Origin: Streptomyces sp. NBC_01224
GTDB taxonomy: Bacteria; Actinomycetota; Actinomycetes; Streptomycetales; Streptomycetaceae
NCBI RefSeq assembly: GCF_036002945.1
Contig: NZ_CP108529.1
Location: forward strand, 9,171,001-9,235,000
DNA: 64,000 bases
Reading direction: 5' to 3'
A program made the translations under genes and the position numbers. A model generated the notes under the pieces. That model was not told the origin of the DNA, did not search any database, and worked only from the letters and a program-made list of their open reading frames with translations. How positions within the stretch are numbered: the first letter of the stretch is position 1; each line of letters opens with the position of its first letter. Positions 25,901 to 33,646 of the stretch are shown here, piece by piece.

Positions 25901-28101
25901 AGTACCCCGGCCTCCTCACCCTCGTCGACGTCGACGGCCACCCGGAGTCGGTGCACCGGCTGCCGGCCGTCCTGGCGACGGGCGAACCGCAGCTCGCTGT
26001 GCACGCGGGCAGGGCGCACGTGCCCCGGCTGACCCGGCCGGCGGCCGCCGAGCCCGCCCGGGCAGCCGGGTTCGAGGCGGACGGCACGGTGCTGGTCACC
26101 GGCGGGACGGGGGCGCTCGGCGCCCTGCTGGCCGGTCATCTGGTGGAGCGTCACGGGGTACGTCGGCTGCTGCTCACCAGCCGTAGCGGCCCGGACGCGC
26201 CCGGCGCGCGGCGGCTGAGGGAGCGGATCGAGCGGGCCGGCGGCCGGGTCGACGTGGTCGCCTGCGACGCCGCCGACCGCTCCGCGCTGGCCGGGGTGAT
26301 CGCCGCGTGCTCTGCCGACCTGACCGCCGTGGTGCACGCGGCGGGGGTCCTCGACGACGGTGTGCTGGAGGGCCAGACACCCGGGCGTGTCGCGGCCGTT
26401 CTGCGGCCGAAGGCGGACGCGGCCTGGCATCTGCACGAGCTGACGGAGGATCTGCCCCTGTCGCGGTTCGTGCTCTTCTCCTCTGCGGCGGGCCTGCTCG
26501 GAAACCCCGGCCAGGCCGGCTACGCCGCCGCGAACGCCTTCCTCGACGCCCTCGCGCTACACCGGACGGCCCGGGGACTGCCCGCGCTCTCGCTGGTGTG
26601 GGGACCGTGGGCGGGAAGCGAGGGGATGGCCGCCCGCACCGGCCGGACGGGTGACGGCGTGGTCCGAGCCGTCACCGCGGCCGAGGGCCTGGCGCTGTTC
26701 GACGCCGCCCTGGCGGCGGGCGAGCCCGTCCTTGCGCCGCTGCCGCTGGACCCGGCGGCCTCCCGGGCCCGACGGCCCCTCCCGCCGCCCCTGCGGGACC
26801 TGTCCGGTCCGTCCGGCCCTCCGTCGTCCGCTTCCGGGGAACCCGGTGACGGCGGGGGACCCGCCTCCGGTACCGGCCGGGTGCCGGTCGAGACGCCGGG
26901 TGCGTGGCGCGAACGGCTGGCGCGGCTGCCCGTCGCCGACCATGCCCCCGCTCTGCTCGCACTGGTCCGCGAGGCGGTCGCCGACGTGCTCGGGCACACC
27001 GGCGCGGCCGCGGTCACGGCCGACCGCGCCCTCAGCGAACTCGGCCTCGACTCCCTGGCCGCCGTTCAGCTGCGCAACCGGCTGAGCCTGCTCACCGGTC
27101 TGGAGCTGCCCCCCACCCTCACCTTCGACCTGCCCACCTGCGAGCAGCTGACGGAGCATCTGCTCGCCGGGCTGCCCGAGGCGCCGCCCCACCGGGAGGC
27201 GGCCGCCGCCGGGCCGGCGCGTCCCGCGAAGGCCCGGTCCCCCCAGACCCTCGCCTCCCTCTACCGCCGCGTGTGCGCGACGGGCGACGTCGTCTCGGCG
27301 ATGCACCTGCTCGTGACCGCCTCACTGGCGGTCCCCGGCTTCGGCCCCGAGGACACCGCCGCGCACGCCCTGGACCCGCTCCACCTGGCCAAGGGTGAGG
27401 CCGGCCGGCCGCCGCTGGTGTGCTTCCCCGGCTTCTCCCCGGCCCTCGGTAGGCCTTGGTACGCCACGCTCGCCCGCCACTTCGAGGAGGACCGGGACGT
27501 GCTGGAGATGCGGCACCCAGGGGTCACCTCGGGCGATGCGCCGCCGCGCGACTGGCGGACACTGGTGGACCTGCACACGGCCGCCCTGCGCGAGCGGCTG
27601 GGCGGGCGCCGCCCCGTCCTGCTGGGGTGGTCGATGGGCGGGTGCCCGGCCCACGCGGTCGCCGCGCGGCTTGCGGCCACCGGCACTCCGCCCGCCGGCC
27701 TGGTCCTCCTCGACACCTACCACGTGACCCCCGAACGGGAGGCCGAGCCGTGGCTGCTAGCCATGCCCGCCCGCGCGGCCCTGGCCATGGGAGAGGAGTT
27801 CGACACGGCGGTGGACGACATGGCCCTGGCCGCGTTCGGCTCCTACACCCGGATGCTCCGGGGGTGGCGCCCCGAACCCCCGGACGTGCCCGTCCTGCTG
27901 GTCCGCGCCGCCGACCGGCCGCCGGAGGCGGACACCCACGGCGGCACCCCCGCCGGGCGCGCGGGGCAGGCCTCCTGGCCCGGTCCGTACGACACCATGG
28001 AGGTCCCGGGCGATCACTGGACGATCGTGGAGGAACACGCCGTCACCACGGCCCGGGCGGTCCGCGCCTGGGCCGACGGGCTCGCAGGGCGCACCGGATG
28101 A
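19948..28101 (+). CDS. Single-protein type I PKS: AMP-ligase-ACP-KS-AT-DH-KR-ACP-TE
   Basis: A 2717-residue megasynthase. ATG 19948 follows AGAGGGG and is preferred over an in-frame GTG 39 bases earlier. Domains in order: acyl-AMP ligase about 1-510 (YTSGTTGTRKG at 179, YGATETSG, YRTGDLG, SSGKIRR); ACP with S581 in LGLGSL; KS about 646-1075 with C821 in TACSSS, HGTGTPLGDP and NLGHTQAAAG; AT about 1175-1470 with S1272 in GHSVGE and HAFH, suggesting malonyl-CoA; DH about 1550-1820 with H1587 in HVVHGRVLVP and D1757; KR about 2045-2225 with GGTGALG, an LDD (B-type) motif and Y2192; ACP with S2369; thioesterase with S2562 in GWSMGG and a late GDHW. It should activate a free acid, extend it with malonate, reduce and dehydrate to an enoyl product, and release it. 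No ER domain is seen. Whether it iterates is unknown. Confidence 0.95.
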   Translation: MAEVRAELVRPLAEVLRAHAARTGERTAFRDGQREVTWAQLERRTARVAGHLARLGVRRGDRVLLCLPSRVEMVESCLAALRAGAVGVPLDPGAADDELAHVLGDSGAVATVAEAPLLERLTRVAAGRRPLRVSVVVGTVAPSPGPPADVVPYEELAGTDAPGPPRDDLGLDEPAWILYTSGTTGTRKGAVTSQRAALWSTAAAYAPLLGMSERDRLLWPLPVHHAYAHSLCVVAVVATGASACLLDRGVDVVEALRRQPPDEPFTMLAGVPATYHLLVSALRRTRPVPGGLRVCVTAGAPCPAELRASMEELLGAPLLDGYGATETSGKIALARPGTPGPDRVPQPLPGVDVRIAHPVSADTVSDGDEGEIWVRGPGLMSGYHNRPDSTAQVLRDGWYRTGDLGHRTPGGGLRVTGRVGDLIIRGGQNVNPVEVEQVLLSCPGVADAAVVGRSHDVLGEVPVAFVVPGPQGTDLAGLRAACRKRLSAFKVPDEIRPSASLPRTSSGKIRRTVLAARLAEALAHDGANTRAGLRARLLALPARERRRTVLRLVLDATAEADEARGTQPDPEQTFADLGLGSLQGVLLRDRLGTATGLDLPSTLVFDRPTPDAVAGFLHDALLGAPPPAARPAGPGTRGDAPPPDEPVAVVAMACRFPGPVDDVRTPEELWRLLADGADATSGFPVDRGWDLAALYDPDPDRPGTSVTRRGGFLRRAADFDAAFFGMSPREALATDPQQRLLLETAWEVVERAGLAPTALRGSDTGVFVGVMHGDYGGRLLHRGGHAYEAHLALGSAGSVASGRIAYTLGLEGPAVTVDTACSSSLVAMDWAARALRSGQCSLAVAGGATVMASPVPFVAFSRLRALSPDGRCKPFSAAADGTAWGEGVGLVLLERLADARRNNHPVLAVLRGSAVNADGASNGLTAPSGPAQERLIGDALAAAGLTPAEIDAVEAHGTGTPLGDPVEARALLAAYGHDRPADRPLWLGSLKSNLGHTQAAAGVAGVIKTVLAMRHGVLPRTLHLDEPSPGVDWSSGAVRPLTREQPWRPAPGQPRRAAVSAFGIGGTNAHVILEEAVVERDAGEPGGTPAAPHPPLLLSGADAGALRAQARRTAAFLRERPEQPLGDVVFSAATARAALRYRAAVPADDRAGLLSGLDGLAAGTTAPEPVRTGPRLALLFTGQGAARPGLGRELHAAYPVFADAFDALCGRFDAVGVGDRPLRESLWPEPGKAADALDRTDVVQAGLFAFEVALFRLLASWGVRPDVLAGHSVGELAAAHTAGILTEDDAVGLVAARGRLMQRLPAGGAMVVLDATEEEATAELARTPAAAGPVAVAAVNGPRSVVVSGAEPAVAAVAARFEARGRRTERLRTSHAFHSPLVEPALAEFARAMSRAAFHEPRIPVVSALTGRPATGDDLRSPAYWVRHARETVRFADAVRHLADEAGVTAFAEAGPGAHLTSAALSTVGEPGDRVFTATTRPGHPEPGTLLAALARLHVHGLPVDWEAVRQGHPGPPARRIGLPTYPFQRERHWLAEPSATAAGPADTTAHATGHPVVTATTSLPDTDRLLSTGHLSEAGQPWLRDHVVHGRVLVPATVLADLALHTGAACGLTELEELTLLLPLHLSGSDERVEVQVMLGAPDPSGCRTVDLHARPGDGGPLGAWTHHATGRLGPPAGGPGPAHGDEESWPPPDAVPVDLTGAYERVAEAGHAYGPAFRCVRAMWRQGDDLLADVRLPDEAVAEAQRYGLHPALFDAALHASLLLPADPGQPGGTGRLPFAWRGVSRHAAGVTALRVRLRPTGDHTVAADLTDPAGRPVLRVAELTTRAVPAPDGTGGMPRPEPLYRPHWTPADPARSASPAWEVGTPDDLGLAAALSGAGLPTSAADTAPGGGASVPGPPEPGVPSAAAAPALVVSLAPTGPSTGPVAGTHGLVTRALELLRGRLPALAPGTRLVLVTRGATGADPDLAASAVWGLARSAQSEYPGLLTLVDVDGHPESVHRLPAVLATGEPQLAVHAGRAHVPRLTRPAAAEPARAAGFEADGTVLVTGGTGALGALLAGHLVERHGVRRLLLTSRSGPDAPGARRLRERIERAGGRVDVVACDAADRSALAGVIAACSADLTAVVHAAGVLDDGVLEGQTPGRVAAVLRPKADAAWHLHELTEDLPLSRFVLFSSAAGLLGNPGQAGYAAANAFLDALALHRTARGLPALSLVWGPWAGSEGMAARTGRTGDGVVRAVTAAEGLALFDAALAAGEPVLAPLPLDPAASRARRPLPPPLRDLSGPSGPPSSASGEPGDGGGPASGTGRVPVETPGAWRERLARLPVADHAPALLALVREAVADVLGHTGAAAVTADRALSELGLDSLAAVQLRNRLSLLTGLELPPTLTFDLPTCEQLTEHLLAGLPEAPPHREAAAAGPARPAKARSPQTLASLYRRVCATGDVVSAMHLLVTASLAVPGFGPEDTAAHALDPLHLAKGEAGRPPLVCFPGFSPALGRPWYATLARHFEEDRDVLEMRHPGVTSGDAPPRDWRTLVDLHTAALRERLGGRRPVLLGWSMGGCPAHAVAARLAATGTPPAGLVLLDTYHVTPEREAEPWLLAMPARAALAMGEEFDTAVDDMALAAFGSYTRMLRGWRPEPPDVPVLLVRAADRPPEADTHGGTPAGRAGQASWPGPYDTMEVPGDHWTIVEEHAVTTARAVRAWADGLAGRTG

Positions 28102-28844
28102 GCCACGGCCACGCGACGCGGGCAGGCCGGACCCGCGCACCTGACCTGCGGATCCTTGACTGTCTCATCTGTGGTCGGCCACGTTCACGTCTGACGATCA
28201 CGACCGAGGCTGCCTTGCCCTGCGGCAAGTCTCTGCCTCGCATGACCTCCTCGAAGATCATTCGGGTTGGGCCCGGCCGTCCTGACAGCACTGGCAAGTC
28301 GGTCCGACCGTTTAAGAGCGCCTGGCAGTAGGCGTGCACTGGTAGTCGGACTGGCTCCCCGGATGCGGAGCAGGCACGAGCCGGGGCGATCATGGAGTTT
28401 TCTACGCTCAGTGATCACCGGAGGGCTCCTGCCTGTCCTGCCACCATGCCTGCTCGAACCCTTGTGGAACCAATGCGCAGCCCTGCTGCCCGAGCACGTG
28501 GATACCTACTCCCTGGGCTGCCACAACTCGGGGTGCGGTCTGTGGGAGCACTGGCGACTGCGAGCTCGGCGCTCACTGGGGCCTTTCCGTCGCCACGGCC
28601 GGTGGTGATGCACTCGATCAGCAGAGCTTGGGCGGCGTTTCCGTGTCTGGCACCGTGCTTGCGGGCAACGCTGACCGATGAAAATAAGAGGTCGCGCAGA
28701 TAGGCGCGGTGGGGAGCCCAGCGCTAGGCAGACACAGATCCTGGGCGATCACATAGTTGTCATGCTCTGTGATTTCCCGGGTTCTACCGCGAAACGGAGT
28801 GGCTGCACGCCTGGCCGGCAAGCTGTAAAGGTTCCGGGGCTTTC
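28102..28844 (+). other. 743-base region without an intact gene
   Basis: Downstream of the PKS there is no open frame with a credible start and family. The only recognisable sequence is a short IS5-like fragment at 28426-28524. The remainder shows nothing I can name. Confidence 0.5.
28426..28524 (+). pseudogene. IS5-like transposase N-terminal scrap
   Basis: About 33 residues, LWNQCAALLPEHVDTYSLGC and surroundings, resemble the beginning of an IS5-group transposase (ALLPEHVDTHPLGCH type). Both ends are lost. Confidence 0.4.
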
Positions 28845-29669
28845 TCAGATTGCCGGAGCGTTCATCGAGGCGCGAGTCGCGGCGGAGATGAGAATGTCGC
28901 GGGGCACCCGCGCTGCAGCGGCAAGGGCGCGACCCACCGGGTAGGCGTGGGCGCCTGCTGGGAGATTTCCGCGGCGCCCGCTGAGTACCACGTCGATGGA
29001 GCCCGTGGTGCTGTGCGATTCCGTGGTTCGGTCCAATCGCCGAAGTGCTTGGCGGGCGACTGCCTCCGCGCTGTCGTACAGGGTGGTTCCGGTGGGCAGG
29101 CTCTGCAGAATCTCTGGTGCCACCAGGGGGTAGTGCGTGCATCCCAGCACCACGGAGTCGCAATTCTGGGGGGTCCGCTCGGCCGCGTCGGCGATCGCTT
29201 CTGCTGCTGCGGCCATGTCTCCGTGGTCGATAGCCTCGGCCAGACCGGGGCATGCGACACGCGCGACAGGCCGGCCGTTCGCGAAGTCCGCGATCAGGCG
29301 ATCCTGGTAGTCACTCGCCGTGGTCCGGACGGTTGCCCACACGGCGATGCCTTGGCCGGCCGCTGCGGCCGACTTCACGGCGGGCACGGTTCCGATCACA
29401 GGCACACGGGGTTCAAAACTCTCACGCAGAGCGTCGATCGCGGTGACGGTGGCGGTGTTGCAGGGGACCACGATGGCCTCCGCACCTCGCTGGACGGCCA
29501 ATTGGGCGGCACTGAACAGACGGTCCGTGACGAAGGAGGCAGTTCTCGATCCCCAGGGGGCGCCGTCGGGGTCCAGAAACAGAAGCAGATCGAGTTCCGG
29601 GGCGAGGTGCCGAAGCCATCCTGTGGTGGAGAGGAGGCCAAGCCCTGAGTCGATCAATGCCACCATCAT
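28845..29669 (-). CDS. Glutamate racemase-like (Asp/Glu racemase family) protein
   Basis: A 274-residue cofactor-independent amino-acid racemase fold. The ALIDSGLGLL start carries the family's Asp-Ser pair; the two catalytic-cysteine motifs are VVPCNTATV (C70) and VVLGCTHYPLV. It begins at tandem ATGs 29664-29669 without a clear ribosome binding site; a GTG 90 bases upstream is in frame but adds no family sequence. The expected role is interconversion of L- and D-glutamate or a related acid. It differs from the core MurI neighbourhood, so it is probably an accessory paralogue. Flanked by IS fragments on both sides. Confidence 0.82.
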   Translation of the reverse strand: MMVALIDSGLGLLSTTGWLRHLAPELDLLLFLDPDGAPWGSRTASFVTDRLFSAAQLAVQRGAEAIVVPCNTATVTAIDALRESFEPRVPVIGTVPAVKSAAAAGQGIAVWATVRTTASDYQDRLIADFANGRPVARVACPGLAEAIDHGDMAAAAEAIADAAERTPQNCDSVVLGCTHYPLVAPEILQSLPTGTTLYDSAEAVARQALRRLDRTTESHSTTGSIDVVLSGRRGNLPAGAHAYPVGRALAAAARVPRDILISAATRASMNAPAI

Positions 29670-29769
29670 GGAAGTCAAGCTACCAGCCGACCACTGGCGC
29701 AGATGGCGGTCCGTCACAGGCGGCGGTGGGGGCGGTCCTCCCAGCGGTGAGTGGTCCACGCTCGGCGCA

Positions 29770-30078
29770 TCAGGCTACGCACGGTGTGAGGTCGAAGAAG
29801 ACGTCGATGACGGTGGCCCGGCGCTCGTAGCAGCGGGCGAGGCGATGGAAGGCATTCTGCCAGGCGTGGGTGCGTTCGACGTGCCACCTCTGACTTGCCT
29901 GAACGGGTGCCTTCTCGCCCTTGTGCGCGATGCGGCCGTGCAGGCCGCGTTCGTGGAGCAGGGTGCGGGCGGTACCACCGCCGTGGGTGGCGCCGGAAGT
30001 ACGTCCGGCGCCGTCATGAGAAGTCTTCAGCACCATGCCTTCCACAGTGGAGCCGTCGCAGCGATACGCAAGATGCAT
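29770..30078 (-). pseudogene. IS5-family transposase C-terminal fragment
   Basis: Reads RGLHGRIAHKGEKAPVQASQ, RWHVERTHAWQNAFHRLARC and YERRATVIDVFFDL, the end of an IS5-type transposase. The N-terminal two-thirds is absent, and the upstream end abuts the lysR promoter region. Confidence 0.7.
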
Positions 30079-30105
30079 TCACCGGTCCATTGATACGCTG
30101 GACGT

Positions 30106-31008
30106 ATGGATGAGCGACGACGAAGCCCCGCGGACCTGGAGTTGAAGCACCTGCGCTGCCTGGTCGCCATCATCGACACCGGCAGCTTCACCGACGCGGG
30201 CCTTGAGCTGGGCATTTCCCAGGCCGCCGTCTCCCGCAACCTGCACGCCCTGGAACAAATCCTCGGAGTGCGGCTGCTGCACCGCACCAGCCGCACGGTC
30301 GCGCCCACGTCCGCAGGCGTGCGGGTCCTCGCACGCGCACGCATCCTGCTCGCCGGTGCCGATGATCTCGTCGCGGAAGCGACCGCCGGCCACGCCCGGC
30401 TCCACATCGGCCATGCCTGGTCCGCCTTCGGTCGCCACACCACCGAATTCCAGCGCCGCTGGCACGAGAGCCACCCCGAGGTCGAGCTCCGGCTCGTCCG
30501 CCACAACTCCCCCACCGGCGGGCTGGCCGAAGGAATGTGCGACCTGGCTGTCGTCCGCGCCCCACTTGACCTGAAGCCCTGGTCGCACGCCCTGGTGGGC
30601 CACGAACACCGCGTCGTCGCGCTCGCCTCCGACGACCCCTGGGCCCGCCGGCGCAGCATCCGCCTGGACGAGATCCCCACCCGCACCCTCGTCATCGACC
30701 GCCGCACCGGCACCACCGCTCTGGACCTGTGGCCCGAGGACGGGCGGCCCGCCGTCATCTACACCCACGACATCGACGACTGGCTCGCCGCCATCGCCAC
30801 CAGCCGCTGTGTCGGCCTCACCCCCCAGGCCACCGCCGCCCAGTACCGCCGCGACGGCATCGTCTACCGCCCCCTGCGCAACGCCGCCCCCGTCCCCGTC
30901 CACCTCATCTGGCGCCGCCCGGACCCCCACCCCGCGACCCACGCGGCAGTCGCCCTCGCCATCGACCTCTACCGCGAGGAGCACAAGTCCCCGAGCTGGA
31001 AGAAATGA
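30106..31008 (+). CDS. LysR-family transcriptional regulator
   Basis: 300 residues. The winged helix-turn-helix spans about 13-72 (LKHLRCLVAIIDTGSFTDAG, LGISQAAVSRNLHALEQILG) followed by a shorter-than-usual LysR substrate-binding domain. No Shine-Dalgarno is visible before ATG 30106, and the preceding ATACGCT may be a -10 element, so the mRNA could be leaderless. LysR genes usually sit divergent from their target, but here the upstream neighbour is an IS5 fragment, so the original target has probably been lost or displaced. Confidence 0.92.
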   Translation: MDERRRSPADLELKHLRCLVAIIDTGSFTDAGLELGISQAAVSRNLHALEQILGVRLLHRTSRTVAPTSAGVRVLARARILLAGADDLVAEATAGHARLHIGHAWSAFGRHTTEFQRRWHESHPEVELRLVRHNSPTGGLAEGMCDLAVVRAPLDLKPWSHALVGHEHRVVALASDDPWARRRSIRLDEIPTRTLVIDRRTGTTALDLWPEDGRPAVIYTHDIDDWLAAIATSRCVGLTPQATAAQYRRDGIVYRPLRNAAPVPVHLIWRRPDPHPATHAAVALAIDLYREEHKSPSWKK

Positions 31009-31131
31009 CCATCTGTGAGAGTTCTGCGAGTGCTCCGGAACGTGAGCGATTGCCGCAGGTCGCTGCTCGTAAAAGGCCCCTCAAAACATGCATGTTGTGC
31101 GAGGCACTTCTGAGAGACTGCCACCGCGGAA

Positions 31132-31650
31132 TTGACGCCAGATCAGGCCGCGTTGGCGGTAGAACGTCACGACTGCCCGAACTATGACGCGCCCGCCGGC
31201 AGCGCCTGTCGCACGAGGGGCGGGAAGACCGCCGCGAAGTGCCACACCCCGCGCTTCCTCCTCGTGCCCGCACTGCGCGAGGAACTCGCAGTGGTGCCCG
31301 CCGACCGCGGCCCCGGCCGCGCGTGGAAGCAGGGCCCGGCACTCGCCGCCGAGCATCTACGACCCCAACGGGATGGGCGGCCATGTTCTTCGCCGTGCTC
31401 GCCGTCACCGGGCAGATCGAGCGCAACCACATGCGGGAGAAGACCCCTCGAAAGCCAAGTCATCGCCGCCGCCAAGGGCAACCACGGCGGACGGCCGAAG
31501 GCCATCGACGACGACATGCTCACCTTCGCCGTCGCGCTGAAGGACAGGGGCGTCCCCGTTCGGGACATTGCGAAGAGGCTCACCATCAAGACCGGCAAGA
31601 ACGCGGGCGAGTCCCAGTCGATCGCCTCGCTCTCCTCGCCGAAGCCGGGC
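31132..31650 (+). pseudogene. Serine recombinase (resolvase/invertase) remnant with Zn-finger-like piece, multiply frameshifted
   Basis: The first piece (TPDQAALAVERHDCPNYDAP, CRTRGGKTAAKCHTPRF) resembles the small Cys/His protein or domain that accompanies Streptomyces recombinases. Around 31382-31448 another frame reads MFFAVLAVTGQIERNHMREK, and from 31451 a third gives SQVIAAAKGNHGGRPKAIDD and RDIAKRLTIKTGKNAGES, the DNA-binding end of a serine recombinase. The catalytic N-terminus is absent. Confidence 0.65.
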
Positions 31651-32190
31651 AGGCCGCTGCGGCCAACGACCTGCCGCCCCGGCCCAAGCGCCGGTTGTGG
31701 ATGGCCGCGGCCCGGGTCTCGACCACGCGGCCGCCCGAGCTCAGCGCTGGTCCTGATCGCCGAACAGCAGGGAGTCGAGGCCCCGGCGCACACCCACCGT
31801 CTCGTTCACTCGGCGTACTGCCAGCAGGGTTCCGGCGATGTAGGGATCAGGGTCGGTGCCGGGGTCGTGACGCATCACATGACCCGCACGGCAGATGTCT
31901 TCTGGTGCGCGGTGTCGTGCACGACCCGACCGCCGCATCCATCGAACGGCGGCACTCCACGACCCATATGGCCCACGGACGGCAACCGCGGCCGCAGGCG
32001 GTCATGCGGGCGGGAGGCGAACCATGGCTTCGGACGGGAGCCGCCATGGGGCGCGGATCGGGGAGCGGTCCGCCCGCTGGAACCCGCTCGCGGGGCAATC
32101 CTCCGGGTTATAGCTTCAAGTTGTCATCAAAATTGACTATCGAGTTTGATGGCCAATGGCGCTGTGGCTCAACCCCCAAAGGAGCGGAAG
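31651..32190 (+). other. 540-base stretch without a recognisable gene
   Basis: No credible coding sequence. Near the right end the composition becomes AT-rich (TTGTCA at 32121, TTGACT at 32133), probably the promoter region of the isochorismatase-like gene. Confidence 0.45.
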
Positions 32191-32817
32191 ATGAGCGAGC
32201 GCAGCAAGTTCCTTGAGTCGATCACTCGGGAGAACGCCGCCGTGGTGCTGGTCGACCACCAGGTGGGCCTTCTGTCCGGCGTGCGGGACATCCCGGTCGG
32301 CGAGCTGAAGCACAACGTGGTGGCGCTGGCACGGGCGGCGACCGTGCTGGGCATCCCGCTGGTCGCCACCACCACCGCGGCCGACAGCATGTGGGGGCCG
32401 ACCATCCCCGAGCTGGTCCAGGCGCTGCCCGGCGAACAAAAGATCATTGACCGCAGTACGGTCAACGCCTGGCATGACGACCGGGTCCGCGAAGCCATCG
32501 AGGCCACAGGGCGACAGAAGCTGATCTTGGCCGGGGTGTCCCTGGAGGTGTGCGCGGCACTGCCCGCGATCTCCGCGACGGCCGCCGGGTACGACGCGTA
32601 CGTCGCCGTGGACGCTTCCGGCACCTTCAGCCAGGCCAAGCGGGAGGCCGGACTGCTGCGCATGCAGCAGGCGGGCGTCATCGTCAGCGACTACGCCACC
32701 TGCATGGTCGAGGCCCTGGCCGACAACGCGCTCCCCGAGGCTGGTGACCTCTATGCCGCCCTCGACATGCCGTTCGCCGTCCTGGTCGACCAGATCTCCG
32801 CGGCCTACCAGGCATAG
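32191..32817 (+). CDS. Isochorismatase-like (YcaC-type) cysteine hydrolase
   Basis: 208 residues, cytoplasmic. The catalytic triad of the family is visible: D22 (VVLVDHQVG), K84 (GEQKIIDRS) and C121 (AGVSLEVCAAL), with the YcaC-like middle segment VNAWHDDRVREAIEATGRQK. ATG 32191 is preceded by AAAGGAG at seven bases and replaces a longer in-frame start. Family members hydrolyse amide or vinyl-ether bonds; the substrate of this branch is generally unknown. It stands alone with an AT-rich upstream region. Confidence 0.9.
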   Translation: MSERSKFLESITRENAAVVLVDHQVGLLSGVRDIPVGELKHNVVALARAATVLGIPLVATTTAADSMWGPTIPELVQALPGEQKIIDRSTVNAWHDDRVREAIEATGRQKLILAGVSLEVCAALPAISATAAGYDAYVAVDASGTFSQAKREAGLLRMQQAGVIVSDYATCMVEALADNALPEAGDLYAALDMPFAVLVDQISAAYQA

Positions 32818-32953
32818 AGGCCCACCGGCCGACCGGTCGTCGGCGGCCATGCCCCGGCGCCTTCCCGCGCCGGAGGCGCGGCGGCTGCGACTGCCTCCGC
32901 GCGGAGACGAAGCCGTCGGCATCGACGTCGACGTCCTTGGACCCGGGCCCATT

Positions 32954-33165
32954 GAGTCTGGGCAGTACACCAGCAAACAATTCGCCGTCCTGGCCGACGA
33001 GTTCGCAGTCCGTCTCTCAGTCGGCCGCACCGGACAGTGCTGGGACAACGCCCTCGCCGAGTCCTTCTTCGCGACGATCAAACGGGAACCGCTCGGCACG
33101 AAACCCTGGCCGAGCCGGGCACTGGCCCGCACCGCGATCCTCGACTTCATCGAGAGACCCTGTTG
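32954..33165 (+). pseudogene. IS3-family OrfB C-terminal fragment
   Basis: ESGQYTSKQFAVLADEFAVR, GQCWDNALAESFFATIKREP and PSRALARTAILDFIER match the second and third DDE regions of IS3 transposases (the final catalytic Glu lies in NALAESFF). It joins IS1182-type sequence at about 33166. Confidence 0.75.
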
Positions 33166-33400
33166 CTCAATTCGCGCAGGCTGCGAGAGCGAGGGCTGCG
33201 AGGCGGGACGTTCGGGTGCGGGCGAGCGTGGTTTCGTTCCACCAAGCGTCAAGCCGGATCAGGTTGACGGCGGCGGCTGTGAGTACGTGTGCGAGATGGG
33301 TCTTGCGGAGGCCGCGATATCGAGTGCGGCGCATGCCGCTGATCGCTACGGCCTGGTGGATGGTCCCTCCGATGCCGGCTCCGGCCCCGTAGCGTGCTCT
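33166..33400 (-). pseudogene. IS1182-family transposase C-terminal fragment
   Basis: Read on the minus strand: GGTIHQAVAISGMRRTRYRG, LRKTHLAHVLTAAAVNLIRL, DAWWNETTLARTRTSRLAAL. This matches the C-terminus of IS1182-type transposases. It is truncated at both joins with other IS pieces. Confidence 0.7.
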
Positions 33401-33479
33401 CCATTGGCTTGTGGCCTACTCGGTGCGGGCGCGTTCGAGCAGGGGCAGCGGCGCGGGACGCGGACCTTGGTGATCTGCC

Positions 33480-33640
33480 GCTCGGTACGGGTCGGCGTTC
33501 GGCCCGGGCTGTGGTGCGGGCGTGAGGAGCGGTCGGCCATCCCGGCCTCGCCCGGTTCGCGGTAGCGGCCCGCCCACCGCTGAGCTGTGGTGGGCGAGAC
33601 CTGGAAGCCTGCGCTCCTCGTGGTCGGCTTGGCGTAAGCA
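33480..33640 (-). pseudogene. IS481-family transposase N-terminal fragment
   Basis: VSPTTAQRWAGRYREPGEAG and MADRSSRPHHSPGRTPTRTE form the helix-turn-helix and linker of an IS481 transposase. After ITKVR the frame breaks into the neighbouring IS1182 fragment. Confidence 0.65.
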
Positions 33641-33646
33641 CCAGAC

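Noticed and set aside
31741..31938. 65-codon minus-strand frame with protein-like end (VRRVNETVGVRRGLDSLLFG)
   Set aside because: No start with ribosome binding site and no family recognised; too short to support as a gene.
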